From Promethearchaeati archaeon (GTDB lineage Archaea; Asgardarchaeota; Heimdallarchaeia; JABLTI01): 41,401 bases of DNA. The first letter of the stretch is position 1, and each line of letters begins with the position of its first letter. The notes beneath the pieces are model-generated. The model was given only the letters and a program-made list of their open reading frames with translations, was not told where the DNA came from and made no database searches. The translations under genes were made by a program, and so were the position numbers. This document shows, in pieces, positions 32,055 to 41,200 of the stretch. The stretch spans positions 1-41,401 of the forward strand of contig JABLTI010000014.1 of the NCBI GenBank assembly GCA_013166835.1, given 5' to 3'.

Positions 32055-32894
32055 TTAGAAGTCAAGTTTATCTTGTAAGCGATTGAAAAATCCATAATCC
32101 GGAAAGCGCACGAAAACGGTTTCATTAGGTGCTTGAGTTATCTCTAAAACTGAGTTATTCTTGAATTTCCCTTCAAACAGTCCATCGTTAATAACAACTA
32201 CCTCATCCTCAAATGGTTCAGGAACAGTTATAGTAATTTTTGATTCACCTGGAACAACAAAGGGTCGTATTCGTCTTGAAACACTATTAACAGGAACAAT
32301 CTGCATTGCTTTAATTCTGGGCTCGAGTATGGATCCTCCTGCAGATAAAGCATAAGCTGTGGATCCTACCGGAGTTGAGACCATTAAACCATCTAGTAAA
32401 TGGTGACCTAAATTGAAGCTGTTTACAGAAATGTTTAGATGACAAATATGAGCACTTAATTTATTGGTTGCATAGGCTTCATTTAGAGCTGTTGGGAGTT
32501 CCTTTCCATCTAAAGTAACCTTAAGACGCATGCAATGCTCCAGAATGTAATCTTTTTTCATTAAACGGTTAAGACCTAATTCTTTGTCTTCTAGAGTTGC
32601 TGTTGTAAGAAAACCAAGATGACCAGCATTAATTCCAAACAAAGGAACCTCATTTGAATACCGAGCCGCCCAGAGAATAGTACCATCTCCACCTAAAGCT
32701 ATGATTAAATCAAATTCCCTTATTTTTTCAATCTTTACTGATTTATCATAATCAATTTGATTAGCAAAAGACTCATTGAGATAAACATCTAGTTTATATT
32801 TCTCGGTTAAAATGTCAATAACTTCTTGACATTTCTTTGTGATTCGATCCTTTGGTAATCGTGATACTACTGCGATTTTATCGAACTGAGACAT
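32055..32894 (-). CDS. nadK: NAD kinase
   Basis: Phosphorylates NAD to NADP using ATP (or polyphosphate in some archaea). The 279 residues contain the diagnostic ALGGDGTIL (G68-T72), GHLGFLTT (about 91-98), the NE pair in TALNEAYA (N138-E139) and the long GLMVSTPVGSTAYALSAGG (about 169-187). The C-terminal beta domain is complete. ATG start. It is the first gene of a tight minus-strand cluster with nob1 and an unknown gene (gaps 8 and 3 bp). The promoter should lie in the 140 bp between it and the tRNA gene, which runs the other way. No unusual residue was noticed. Confidence 0.97.
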   Translation of the reverse strand: MSQFDKIAVVSRLPKDRITKKCQEVIDILTEKYKLDVYLNESFANQIDYDKSVKIEKIREFDLIIALGGDGTILWAARYSNEVPLFGINAGHLGFLTTATLEDKELGLNRLMKKDYILEHCMRLKVTLDGKELPTALNEAYATNKLSAHICHLNISVNSFNLGHHLLDGLMVSTPVGSTAYALSAGGSILEPRIKAMQIVPVNSVSRRIRPFVVPGESKITITVPEPFEDEVVVINDGLFEGKFKNNSVLEITQAPNETVFVRFPDYGFFNRLQDKLDF

Positions 32895-32997
32895 AAGTAC
32901 ACATCAACTCTTAAGAGACATATACAGAAAAGAATAAAAAAATAACTAATAATCTTTCGTAGATAGAGGATAAAAAAAGGGTAAAATAGTGGAAATC

Positions 32998-33007
32998 CTT
33001 TTTATTT
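32998..33007 (+). promoter_or_regulatory. TATA-like box of tRNA-Pro
   Basis: CTTTTTATTT lies 29-38 bp before the first base of the mature tRNA, at the spacing expected for an archaeal TATA box. Confidence 0.35.
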
Positions 33008-33035
33008 CCAATAAAAACAAAAAATGAGTTAACAT

Positions 33036-33141
33036 GGGCAGGTAGTCTAGCACGGTATGATACTTGGTTCGGGTTTAAATGAGACGAACTCTTTAACGGA
33101 AAATCAAGTGGTCGCGAGTTCGAATCTCGTCCTGCCCACCA
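33036..33141 (+). tRNA. tRNA-Pro(CGG) with a 29-nt intron
   Basis: The acceptor stem pairs GGGCAGG (33036-33042) with CCTGCCC (33131-33137), followed by discriminator A and an encoded CCA (33139-33141). The D-arm runs GTCTAGCACGGTATGAT. The anticodon stem CTTGG (33063-33067) pairs with TCAAG (33104-33108). The T-arm is GCGAG-TTCGAAT-CTCGT. The anticodon is CGG at 33070-33072. An intron at 33074-33102 lies at the canonical 37/38 site. The sequence around it folds into an archaeal bulge-helix-bulge: two 3-base bulges (GGT at 33072-33074, AAA at 33101-33103), a 4-bp central helix and an inner helix TTAAA/TTTAA. This is the substrate of the tRNA-splicing endonuclease. Confidence 0.93.
33074..33102 (+). 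other. Intron of tRNA-Pro(CGG)
   Basis: These 29 nt begin after position 37 of the tRNA and end before position 38. The inner stem pairs 33075-33079 (TTAAA) with 33092-33096 (TTTAA). The boundaries follow from cutting after the second base of each 3-base bulge, which restores a 7-base anticodon loop. Confidence 0.85.
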
Positions 33142-33160
33142 CTTAAGACTAGAAATATTA

Positions 33161-33985
33161 TTAGGTTATTTTTAGATGCTGTTCAATTTTTTGAATTGTA
33201 GGTTCAACGGATTCTAAAAGTGGGTTGTTACTGGATTTAAAAATAAAAGCAGCATTTTTCAGATACTTCAGTGCTTCTTTAAGATCCCCCTCATCATATC
33301 GTTTTAATCCAAGATTTAAGAGTAAATCACCAAATTCCTCTTCTCTTTCTTCTGAGAGTGGGATTGAATATTTTTTACTGAATCTTCGAGCGATAATATA
33401 TGCCTTCATTGCTTCCTCAAATTTCCCGAGTTTATTGAGGATCTTTGATTGATCGAGTGCAATATTAATTACTAATTGTGGTTCTTTACTTTTCTGAGCT
33501 AATTCAATCGCGTCATTCAAGATATTAATTGCTTTTTCCCCATCGTCGTCTTTTTTGTAAATAATTATTGCTAGATTCTTCAACCCTCTTGCTCTTCCTT
33601 TCTTATCTGGAGTTCCTTTTCTTAGCTTAAGAGCATTAATTTGGTATTCTTCCGCATACTTTAATTCATCTTGCAGCATAAAGCTTATGGCAATATTATC
33701 GTAACAATCAGCCATGCCTATTTTATGACCATAGTTTTTGAAGGCGAGATAGGCTCTTTTGTAATGGTTTCTTGATTCGATCATATTTCCTTTTTCAAAA
33801 AAAATCTCAGCTAAAATTCTATGAATGTCTGCTAAAATTACGTGTTCAGTTGAATTTCTAAAAAATTGAAGGGCTAATTCTAAAGCATTAAATGCTTTTT
33901 CTGCATTCCTTGCTTCATATGCTTTTTTTCCTTGCAAGTATTGCATTGATGCTTCTTCTTTTTGCTTTTTCTTAGACATCTTCAT
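33161..33985 (-). CDS. Tetratricopeptide-repeat protein
   Basis: The 274 residues are almost all TPR-type helix pairs, at least six. Examples are YLQGKKAYEARNAEKAFNAL, then ADIHRILAEIFFEKGNMIES, ADCYDNIAISFMLQDELKYA, ARGLKNLAIIIYKK, the unit around LDQSKILNKLGKFEEAMKAY, and LLLNLGLKRYDEGDLKEALK. TPR arrays bind peptides or proteins and often act as scaffolds. There is no catalytic domain, zinc ribbon or membrane segment. ATG start; the N-terminus is basic (MKMSKKKQKEE). It is convergent with the tRNA gene and divergent from the nucleotidyltransferase-like gene. The partner is unknown. Confidence 0.85.
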   Translation of the reverse strand: MKMSKKKQKEEASMQYLQGKKAYEARNAEKAFNALELALQFFRNSTEHVILADIHRILAEIFFEKGNMIESRNHYKRAYLAFKNYGHKIGMADCYDNIAISFMLQDELKYAEEYQINALKLRKGTPDKKGRARGLKNLAIIIYKKDDDGEKAINILNDAIELAQKSKEPQLVINIALDQSKILNKLGKFEEAMKAYIIARRFSKKYSIPLSEEREEEFGDLLLNLGLKRYDEGDLKEALKYLKNAAFIFKSSNNPLLESVEPTIQKIEQHLKIT

Positions 33986-34130
33986 CCTCTAGCTCTGATA
34001 AGTCTTGTTAAAATACGTTTTCAAGTTTAAATATTGACAATTACTATTATAAATAATTCATATACATTTCTTTTAACTAGTAAAATATCTTATATTTACA
34101 TATTTGAAAAATCTAATGGGGACTTGAAAC

Positions 34131-35231
34131 TTGGCAAAGCGAATTGATCTTAAACGACCTTCTTTGCATCTAGATTATTTTAGGGATAACAAGGAAAGAA
34201 TTTGTCAAGTTTTGACCTGGCATCATCCTTCAGATAGAAGGTTATGTATTGTAAAATATGATCTTGGAGATAGTTATTGGATCTCTCGAGAGACGGGAAA
34301 AAGGTATAAACGTATTTTGAAAAGCTATAGTCTTGAAGGACAAGATGATAATTTACAATTTGTGAAGGAAATAGAACCTAGTTATTTGTATCATAGTGTA
34401 ATGTATGGTGTTGATTTTCTAGCTGTCCCATTCGAGAGGATTAAACATTATTATTATCCAGAAATAAGATTACAAGAAATCATTCAAGAAAATACTAAAC
34501 TAGACAAGTTAGAGCGAAAAGTCAAAGTGCTTGCAGAGTTACTACATGAGCATCTCAAGATTCCTTTTGAAAATATGGGAATCACAGGATCCATTCTATG
34601 GAAAGGCCAGACAGAAAAATCAGATATTGACTTCATGATTTATGGGAATAGCTTTGCTCAAGATTTTAATGAACAATTTCCAATAATTTATGATAAGTAT
34701 CCTGAGATTAAACCAATGTCTTCAGATAAAAGTAAAAGATATGCAGAAAGCATAGGTCGAAAAGCAGGATTACCAATCTCAATATCTACAAAATATGTGG
34801 CAAAAAAGAAATGGTTGTCAGTTTATGGTAATACAGATTTATCACTAATTTTTAGTCCGACTCCTGAAGAAATACCGTTTAACTATGGAGAACAAGAATT
34901 TACCCCTATAAAATCAATTGATGTTGAATGCGTTATATCAAATTCAGATTTAGGGTATGCATATCCAAGTATCTATGAAATTAAAGACTGTAATATTTTG
35001 TCTGAAAATTCATCTACATTTAATTTACCAATAGTTAGAATACTGTCTTTTGAAGGCGCTCTTACTGGATTCTTTAAAAACGGAGATTCAGTAATCGTTA
35101 GGGGATTATTAGAAAAAGTGAATGATAGAAAAAATAATGTGAAGTATTATCAGATTATTCTTGGTACAAAAGAATGTGGAGGGAATGAATTCATTCTTTT
35201 TAAAGAAGATTATCAAAAGCTTCTTAGCTAA
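34131..35231 (+). CDS. Archaeal nucleotidyltransferase-like protein
   Basis: The 366 residues contain a DNA polymerase beta-type nucleotidyltransferase core at about 145-200: GITGS (150-154), followed by SDIDFMIYG with the two metal-binding Asp (D165, D167). This matches the minimal nucleotidyltransferase pattern. The first 110 residues form a separate alpha/beta domain. Residues 260-366 are beta-rich and may form an OB-like fold (VIVRGLLEKVNDRKNNVKYY, then IILGT). Conserved archaeal proteins of this layout are known but uncharacterised, so the substrate is open. TTG start, 7-8 bases after GGGGAC. It stands alone between a TPR gene and a membrane-protein gene on the opposite strand. Confidence 0.7.
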   Translation: MAKRIDLKRPSLHLDYFRDNKERICQVLTWHHPSDRRLCIVKYDLGDSYWISRETGKRYKRILKSYSLEGQDDNLQFVKEIEPSYLYHSVMYGVDFLAVPFERIKHYYYPEIRLQEIIQENTKLDKLERKVKVLAELLHEHLKIPFENMGITGSILWKGQTEKSDIDFMIYGNSFAQDFNEQFPIIYDKYPEIKPMSSDKSKRYAESIGRKAGLPISISTKYVAKKKWLSVYGNTDLSLIFSPTPEEIPFNYGEQEFTPIKSIDVECVISNSDLGYAYPSIYEIKDCNILSENSSTFNLPIVRILSFEGALTGFFKNGDSVIVRGLLEKVNDRKNNVKYYQIILGTKECGGNEFILFKEDYQKLLS

Positions 35232-35259
35232 TTTTTTCGTGATTCCATTAAATCTCATT

Positions 35260-35724
35260 CTAGAAATTTATATAACCCATATCCCAAACAGTTCTAGCAA
35301 GTACAGATAATATTGAGAATGTAGTATTAATTAGAATACATATTATTGGAAGTATTACTTGTTTATCTTTTATCAAAGCAACAACACAGATTATTGTTGA
35401 AATTAATGCAAATCCATAACCAAACAAATTAACATAAAAACAAGGTATTACAAAAGTGATTGTTGCTATAATTGTAAAAATAAAACCAATAATGCCTAGT
35501 ATTATTCTTTTTTTAGATCTGATAGTTTCTTGTTGTAATCTAGTGGTTGTTCTTTGAACTACCACATCATTTGAAGAAGCAAGTTTCAGTAGCTCAGGTT
35601 CCTTTTTTGGTTGATCCTCTATCTCGATTTCTTTAACAGCAATACCGCAATTATTACAAAATTGATCTTCAATTTTTACTTCATGACCACAAGAAGAACA
35701 AAATCCCGTTTTTGTTTCATCCAT
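35260..35724 (-). CDS. Zinc-ribbon membrane protein
   Basis: The N-terminus has a zinc ribbon with two CxxC pairs 10 residues apart (FCSSCGHE, then QFCNNCGIAV). A charged linker with a basic stretch (RSKKR) leads to about 80 hydrophobic residues forming three helices: IILGIIGFIFTIIATITFVI, a middle FGYGFALISTIICVVALI, and a last VILPIICILINTTFSILSVL. The layout matches small archaeal and bacterial zinc-ribbon/TM proteins of unknown role. ATG 35724 is preferred because GGAG lies 9 bases upstream; an ATG at 35739 overlaps that site. It is convergent with the nucleotidyltransferase-like gene. The zinc ribbon should face the cytoplasm. Confidence 0.75.
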   Translation of the reverse strand: MDETKTGFCSSCGHEVKIEDQFCNNCGIAVKEIEIEDQPKKEPELLKLASSNDVVVQRTTTRLQQETIRSKKRIILGIIGFIFTIIATITFVIPCFYVNLFGYGFALISTIICVVALIKDKQVILPIICILINTTFSILSVLARTVWDMGYINF

Positions 35725-35913
35725 AAAATAACTCTCCATTACTATTAAATTATCATTAATTAGATTCTAATAACTACTTTTGTTATCCCTTTGATTAAAA
35801 CTTTCTATCGGATTAGATGCAAAGGTGTAAAATGTTCGGAAAAATGATACAAAAGAAAGATTATTATTATCTTAAGTAGAAATTTTATTTCGTAACCGGA
35901 TGGAGCTACGAAT

Positions 35914-36276
35914 ATGTCCGAGAAATTGGTAAACACAGCTACTGAATTTCGTGATGAGATTCCTGAACTAGAAGGTCTTCTAATTGGAAAATTAGATGGT
36001 ACCAAATTATGGGGTGACACACTCAAAGATTTGAATCATGAATTCATTCTCTCGAGTGCTTCAGTTGCTGTTCGTGCAACAAAGAAAATCAGCGAAGCAA
36101 TTGATAAAAAGAGTATTAATCAACTGGATGTCGAAATATCCGGTGGTTATGTTACTATTATTGTATTAAAGAAAGGCTTAGTGCTTGGATTTTATGGTGA
36201 AGATGCCAGAGCGCAATTAGGTATCATTAAAAAGAATCTAAGTACTTTTGCTCAAAAAATTGAAAAATTAATTTAG
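35914..36276 (+). CDS. Roadblock/LC7 domain protein (second copy type)
   Basis: Stand-alone roadblock protein of 120 residues. It shows the fold's order: helix 1 (LVNTATEFRDEI), strands around GLLIGKLDGTKLWGD, the long helix ASVAVRATKKISEAI, strands DVEISGGYVTIIVLKKGLVL and GFYGEDAR, then a last helix (LGIIKKNLSTFAQKIEKLI). It is divergent in sequence from the other roadblock protein near 4 kb, so the two probably have different partners. ATG start. It lies 252 bp upstream of smc on the same strand, with a hairpin straddling its stop codon, so it is probably a separate unit. Roadblock proteins commonly regulate small GTPases (known); the partner here is unknown. Confidence 0.85.
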   Translation: MSEKLVNTATEFRDEIPELEGLLIGKLDGTKLWGDTLKDLNHEFILSSASVAVRATKKISEAIDKKSINQLDVEISGGYVTIIVLKKGLVLGFYGEDARAQLGIIKKNLSTFAQKIEKLI

Positions 36277-36297
36277 GAAGAATTCTTTTTTTCCTAA
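36273..36297 (+). terminator. Hairpin at the end of the roadblock gene
   Basis: TTAGGAA (36273-36279, including the stop codon TAG) and TTCCTAA (36291-36297) are perfect complements around 11 bases that end in a T-run. Pyrimidine-rich sequence follows. It probably separates the roadblock gene from smc. Confidence 0.5.
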
Positions 36298-36378
36298 TCA
36301 TTTCTCTTTCACACTTATCTGTATGTAAACTAGTCGTAAGGATACAATCTAGATAATACTACACCTTTTTGATAAGGT

Positions 36379-36433
36379 TAGATATCATCTATCAAACAAA
36401 GGTCTCGAAAGACATTAAAATAAGTTATAACTT
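36379..36433. promoter_or_regulatory. Cluster of short palindromes upstream of smc
   Basis: Three inverted repeats lie within 55 bp: TAGAT-ATC-ATCTA (36379-36391), GTCT-CGAA-AGAC (36402-36413) and the perfect 12-bp palindrome AAGTTATAACTT (36422-36433). The last ends 95 bp before the smc start. They could be operator sites for smc; the AT-rich background makes short palindromes more likely by chance. Confidence 0.35.
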
Positions 36434-36528
36434 GCGAAACAATTATAGCTTTAATAGAATAAATATTATTAATAATAATACCCGAAAGAATTATTGTCGG
36501 ATGTTAATATTACCACTAAGAGGAACTG

Positions 36529-39500
36529 GTGGCAGGTGAAGAAACATTGGTACACATAAATCGTCTAGTTCTTGAGAATTTCAAGAGCTATGGCAGACGA
36601 AAAATTACACTTAATCTTACTAAAGGATTAACTGTCATTAGTGGACCCAATGGTTGCGGTAAATCAAACATTTCTGATGCCATACAATTTGTGATTGGAC
36701 AATTACGATCTAAAACTATTAGAAGTGAGAAACTTGCGGGGGTTATTTTTTCAGGCACAAAAGAAGGGCACAAAACCGCTCCTCATGCAAAAGTTACCTT
36801 GGTTTTAGATAATTCAAAAGAACCAAAAGAAATTCCAATTGCGACTGATGAAGTGCACATTAGTCGTAAAGTCTACCAAGACGGAAGAAGCGAATATTTA
36901 CTAAATGGATCCCGAATTACTCGAGGAGAAATTATTGATACTTTAGCAATTTGTAGCATTTCAATTGATGGGTATAATGTTATAAGACAGGGTGAAATCG
37001 CTAATTTTGCTAGTATGTCCCCACTCCAAATTCGGAGCTTGTTTGAGGAAATTGCAGGTATTGCTGCCTACGATGAGAAGCGAGATAAAGCCCAAAAGAA
37101 TTTGGATGATGCTCGAACGAAATTGCGAATTGCTACTGTTCGTTTAGAAGAATCTATGAAAAATCTTGTTCGATTAGAAAAGGAAAAAGAAGATGCTCTT
37201 AGGTATCAAGAATTAAAGGTTCGAATTAAAAATACCGAAGCAAAACTTATTCATGCTCGTATTAGAGAGATGAAAGAGCGAATAACTGAAAATGAGACTA
37301 ATATCAACAATTTGAAAGCAGCACAAACACAAGCTGAAATAACTATTGAAAACATGGAAACCGGAATTAAAACATATGATGCTTCACTCGCCGAAGCAAA
37401 ATCTAAGGTAAAGGATGCCACTACTCAATCATTTAATACTCTAAGCAAAGAGATTGAGAAATTAACTAAAGATCTTTCAGAAGAAACTGCACAGAAGAAA
37501 CAAATATCAATTGAATTAGATGCTCTAAAACTTAGAAAAGATACGATGGAAAACCAATTAGAGAAAATTTTTGAGGAAAATTCAGAACTAGAGACATACA
37601 CTTCCAATACCAGAGATCAATTAGATGGAGCAGATGATACTCTTCTCAAAATCCAAGAAGAATTAGATTTGAAGAGAAAAGCTCTCGAGAGTTCTAAAAG
37701 CAGTGAAATAATGGATCAACTTGAAGAAATTCGTTCGAACACAACTGAAATGAATAAACGAAAATCTGAATATGAATCTCAATTAGCAATTTACAATAAT
37801 AATTTGAACATTACAAACTCGAAAATTGATGAAAAAGAGAAAAGAGTTGTTGAAGTAGCGGGAATTTTAGCAACCTTTCTTAGTAGAAAAGCCAAGTATT
37901 TGGAAGAAATTTCTGATGATGAAAAACTAGCAAGAGACTTAGAAGTAAAAGTTAGTGAATTAAGAGAAGAACTCGAAACTGTGGAAAAGGAAATTGATGA
38001 TAATGAGCTTGATCTTCGAGAAGCAGCTTTAAACATTAAAAGAATTCAAACTGAGATAAGTACTACAAAGAAAATAATGGAGGAAGTAGCAAGTAGAGAT
38101 AGAGGAATAAAATTAGTTCTTAAAGCACGTGATGATAAGAAAATAAATGGAATATTTGGAACAGTTGGAGAGTTATGCAAAACCCATCCGAAATACTCTG
38201 TAGCTTTAAATGTAACTGCTGGAAATAGAACTGATTATATTGTTGTCGAGGACGATGATGTCGCAGCAAAATGCCTTCTATTAGTGAAGAATGCGAAAGC
38301 AGGAAGGATCAATCTTTTACCACTCAATAAGATTAAACCTCTTATAATAGACGCAGATTTGAAAGAAAAAGGTATAATTGGGAAAGCTATTGATTTAGTT
38401 GAATTTGATAAAAAATATCAGAAAGCTATAGAATTCGTTTTTGGACAAACACTTATTGTTAAAAACTTAGATGCAGCAAGAAAAATCGGTTTTAATTATC
38501 GATCAGTAACATTAGAGGGAGATGTAGTAAATCCATCTGGTTTAATGACAGGAGGATTCTATAAAGGGAAAGAGAGAACAAGAATATCTCTCATTGTAGA
38601 AGATGAAAATCAACTACCTGTTTTGGAAGAAACTTTCGTAAATCTACAAGACGAAAGAAAGCGATTGTTGGAGTATCGAACAGAAATTACCAAGGATTTG
38701 AATGAAGAATTACTACAACAATTGAATGATGTGATAAAAAACCGCGATTTAAAACAAAGAGAAATTAAAATTACTGAAGAAGAAATAGAGATTCGTAGTG
38801 AAGAAAATCTAAGAATTCAAACAGAATTAGAAGAATTAACAAAAGAATATGAAGATGTTGAAATTAAAATTGAGGAGTTACTTAAAGCACGAAAGGATGT
38901 AGGAGTAACTTTAGATACTCTTCTTGAAGGGGAATTAAAATTAAAGGAAGAGCTTGCTATCAGTGGGGTTCAAGGAATACTTGGTGAAATTAAAACAAAA
39001 GAATCTCAGCAACAGGAGATCGGGGAAATCATTTCCAATTTGAAAATGGAGCATTTTAAAATAACTACTAATTTAGAAAAGAACTTGGTTTTAGTAAAAG
39101 ATCTCAAAGATCAAATCGAGGGAATAGAAAAACAAGAACCGGATAAAGAAAAAGAAGTCAATGGTATCCAAGTTGTCATAGATGGGTTAACAAAGAATTT
39201 GGAAGACAAAAAAATCAAAAGAGATAGATTATTCCAACTTATTGAACATAGTCAAAATGAACAAGAAAGACTAGAACGAGAACAAAGAGAATTACGGGAG
39301 CAATTAGATGAAGAGCGGAAACAGCAAACCCAAAATATGCTTTTAATTGATAGGTTAGTTAATGAAAAAACAAATACTGATAAACAAATTACTGAATTGG
39401 AAGAATTAGCGGTTGAGAGAGATTTACCCTATATCTTTGCGGAAGATGAAGTCATTGATATTGATGTTCTTAAGGAAGTAATGACAGGTCTTAAGGCAGA

Positions 39501-40164
39501 ATTAGAAAGTCTACCTGAAATAAATATGAAAGCAGTTTCTCAATTCGAAGAAGAACAGGATTTAAATAATGAACTTCTAGAAAAACGTAAATTAGTTGAG
39601 AAAGATTTTGAAGCTATTAACAAAGCAATAAACGAAATTGAAAGTGAAAAACGAGAAAAATTCATGGTTGTATTTAATAACATCTCTAAAGACTTTAACA
39701 GAATTTTTGGTATTTTATCACCTGACGGCAAGGCAAAATTAGAACTTGAAGATCTTGATGATCCTTTCAGTGGGGGGATAAACATTATGGCTAATCCGGG
39801 TGGAAAGAAAATTCTTAGCATGCTTTCGCTATCAGGTGGAGAAAAATCATTAACAGCTTTAGCAATGATTTTTGCTATTCAAAGATACAAACCAGCACCA
39901 TTCTATGTTTTTGATGAAATTGATGCTTTCTTGGATATTAATAATGTATACAAAGTAGCTACTCTAGTTAAGGAAATGAGTAGAGACACTCAAATTGTTA
40001 TTATTAGTCTCAGAGCTCCAATGATTGCTGCTGCTGAGAAAATCTTTGGAGTGACAGCAGGTGAAGATCGATTATCACAAATTGTATCAGTTTCACTCGA
40101 TGAAATTATGAAAATTGTTGAGAAAACAGATCTACCATCAGAAGCAGAAGTTTATGATTACTAA
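36529..40164 (+). CDS. smc: Chromosome segregation/condensation ATPase SMC
   Basis: Full-length SMC of 1211 residues that forms the ring-like condensin ATPase. The N-terminal head has Walker A G39-PNGCGKS, with IAGIAAYDEKRDKAQKNL leading into the first coiled coil. The hinge covers about 535-680 (starting GIFGTVGELCKTHPKYS, ending NPSGLMTGGFYKG). The second coiled coil runs to about 1055. The C-terminal head has signature LSGGEKS (1101-1107) and Walker B FYVFDEID (1125-1132). Nothing interrupts it: no intein or frameshift. GTG start with AAGAGG upstream. scpA follows by 68 bp, as in many prokaryotes, and is its kleisin partner; scpB is not in the window. Confidence 0.98.
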   Translation: MAGEETLVHINRLVLENFKSYGRRKITLNLTKGLTVISGPNGCGKSNISDAIQFVIGQLRSKTIRSEKLAGVIFSGTKEGHKTAPHAKVTLVLDNSKEPKEIPIATDEVHISRKVYQDGRSEYLLNGSRITRGEIIDTLAICSISIDGYNVIRQGEIANFASMSPLQIRSLFEEIAGIAAYDEKRDKAQKNLDDARTKLRIATVRLEESMKNLVRLEKEKEDALRYQELKVRIKNTEAKLIHARIREMKERITENETNINNLKAAQTQAEITIENMETGIKTYDASLAEAKSKVKDATTQSFNTLSKEIEKLTKDLSEETAQKKQISIELDALKLRKDTMENQLEKIFEENSELETYTSNTRDQLDGADDTLLKIQEELDLKRKALESSKSSEIMDQLEEIRSNTTEMNKRKSEYESQLAIYNNNLNITNSKIDEKEKRVVEVAGILATFLSRKAKYLEEISDDEKLARDLEVKVSELREELETVEKEIDDNELDLREAALNIKRIQTEISTTKKIMEEVASRDRGIKLVLKARDDKKINGIFGTVGELCKTHPKYSVALNVTAGNRTDYIVVEDDDVAAKCLLLVKNAKAGRINLLPLNKIKPLIIDADLKEKGIIGKAIDLVEFDKKYQKAIEFVFGQTLIVKNLDAARKIGFNYRSVTLEGDVVNPSGLMTGGFYKGKERTRISLIVEDENQLPVLEETFVNLQDERKRLLEYRTEITKDLNEELLQQLNDVIKNRDLKQREIKITEEEIEIRSEENLRIQTELEELTKEYEDVEIKIEELLKARKDVGVTLDTLLEGELKLKEELAISGVQGILGEIKTKESQQQEIGEIISNLKMEHFKITTNLEKNLVLVKDLKDQIEGIEKQEPDKEKEVNGIQVVIDGLTKNLEDKKIKRDRLFQLIEHSQNEQERLEREQRELREQLDEERKQQTQNMLLIDRLVNEKTNTDKQITELEELAVERDLPYIFAEDEVIDIDVLKEVMTGLKAELESLPEINMKAVSQFEEEQDLNNELLEKRKLVEKDFEAINKAINEIESEKREKFMVVFNNISKDFNRIFGILSPDGKAKLELEDLDDPFSGGINIMANPGGKKILSMLSLSGGEKSLTALAMIFAIQRYKPAPFYVFDEIDAFLDINNVYKVATLVKEMSRDTQIVIISLRAPMIAAAEKIFGVTAGEDRLSQIVSVSLDEIMKIVEKTDLPSEAEVYDY

Positions 40165-40232
40165 AACAAATTATTGATACGTTAATAAAAGAATAAGTCT
40201 GTAATAAAAATAACAAAAATGGAGCGTAAAAA

Positions 40233-41135
40233 ATGGTTCAAAAGGATACGGAAATGGATCCAATTATGAGTCAATCATTAATTGATGAAGATTATCCTTT
40301 TTGGTTACGAGCACCATTTAGACTTCTTACTGATGTCACTCAATTCAGAAAAATCGATCCTTGGTCTCTTGAGATTGATCAATTAATAACCAGATTCGTT
40401 GAAGAAATGAAACTTATGGAAGACATTAATTTTCCAGTTTTAGGAAGAGCTGTGCTTTCCTCATCTATACTTTATCGAGCGAAGGTAAGCGATTTAATAA
40501 AAATTATCGAGCAAACAGATGAGAAAGCCGAAGACTTAGATGTAATGGGATTCGATATTCCTGAGATTTCTCCTTCCTATCATCTTTCTCAAAGACCGGT
40601 ATCTTTTAGTGAGTTAGTTTTTGCGTTTGAGGGACTGTTAAAACAAGAGAGTAGGTATAAACACAGGTTAGCAATAAGTAAAGGTCAAGCGTTAATTAAA
40701 CCATTACAATTACCTCCTACACCTGTACAGATCGTTGATGAAGAATCCACTAAAATAGCTATACTCAAAAAGGATATTTATGAGCGATTAGTAAAATTAC
40801 ATTTGCAAAATAAACGACCTATCTTTTTTGAGGAAATATTATTACCGAATTCTACAAGAATTACTGTGATTAGAGCATTCTTATGCCTTCTTTTCCTTGG
40901 GTTTGAACTTAAAGCCAAATTGTTTCAAGATGTTGATCAAGGAAGAATAACTCTTCTGCCCATCAGAGATAATGAAGAGGAATTCCTTGGGGGTCTTGAA
41001 AAAGTAATTGAGAGAAAACTGCAAGAAGGTGTACCAACAGAAGGAAGTGTTTCAATTACTGAGATTGAAGATGATGATATTCTCGAAGAAACAGACCTTT
41101 TATTTGATGATGAATTCGAAAGTGATATCGATTAA
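40233..41135 (+). CDS. scpA: Segregation and condensation protein A (kleisin)
   Basis: Kleisin subunit that bridges SMC heads. The 300 residues begin with a typical ScpA N-terminal helix region (DYPFWLRAPFRLLTDVT, then KIDPWSLEIDQLITRFVEEM). LGRAVLSSSILYRAKVSDL is the family's second helix and binds the SMC neck. A middle linker (about 95-185) is less conserved. A C-terminal winged helix (about 185-250: RPIFFEEILLPNSTRITVIR, then AFLCLLFLGFELKAKL) binds the SMC head. A long acidic tail ends the protein. ATG start with GGAGCG 8 bases upstream. It follows smc by 68 bp and is probably co-transcribed. Confidence 0.93.
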   Translation: MVQKDTEMDPIMSQSLIDEDYPFWLRAPFRLLTDVTQFRKIDPWSLEIDQLITRFVEEMKLMEDINFPVLGRAVLSSSILYRAKVSDLIKIIEQTDEKAEDLDVMGFDIPEISPSYHLSQRPVSFSELVFAFEGLLKQESRYKHRLAISKGQALIKPLQLPPTPVQIVDEESTKIAILKKDIYERLVKLHLQNKRPIFFEEILLPNSTRITVIRAFLCLLFLGFELKAKLFQDVDQGRITLLPIRDNEEEFLGGLEKVIERKLQEGVPTEGSVSITEIEDDDILEETDLLFDDEFESDID

Positions 41136-41200
41136 TATTTTTGATTAATTTAATTTCAAAATCATCTTATTTTCAAGAAAGATAATTTTTCAAGCTTGCT

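Noticed and set aside
36529..40164. An intein or Rad50-type identity for the SMC gene.
   Set aside because: A full hinge with the GGF region is present instead of a zinc hook, and the head motifs are uninterrupted.
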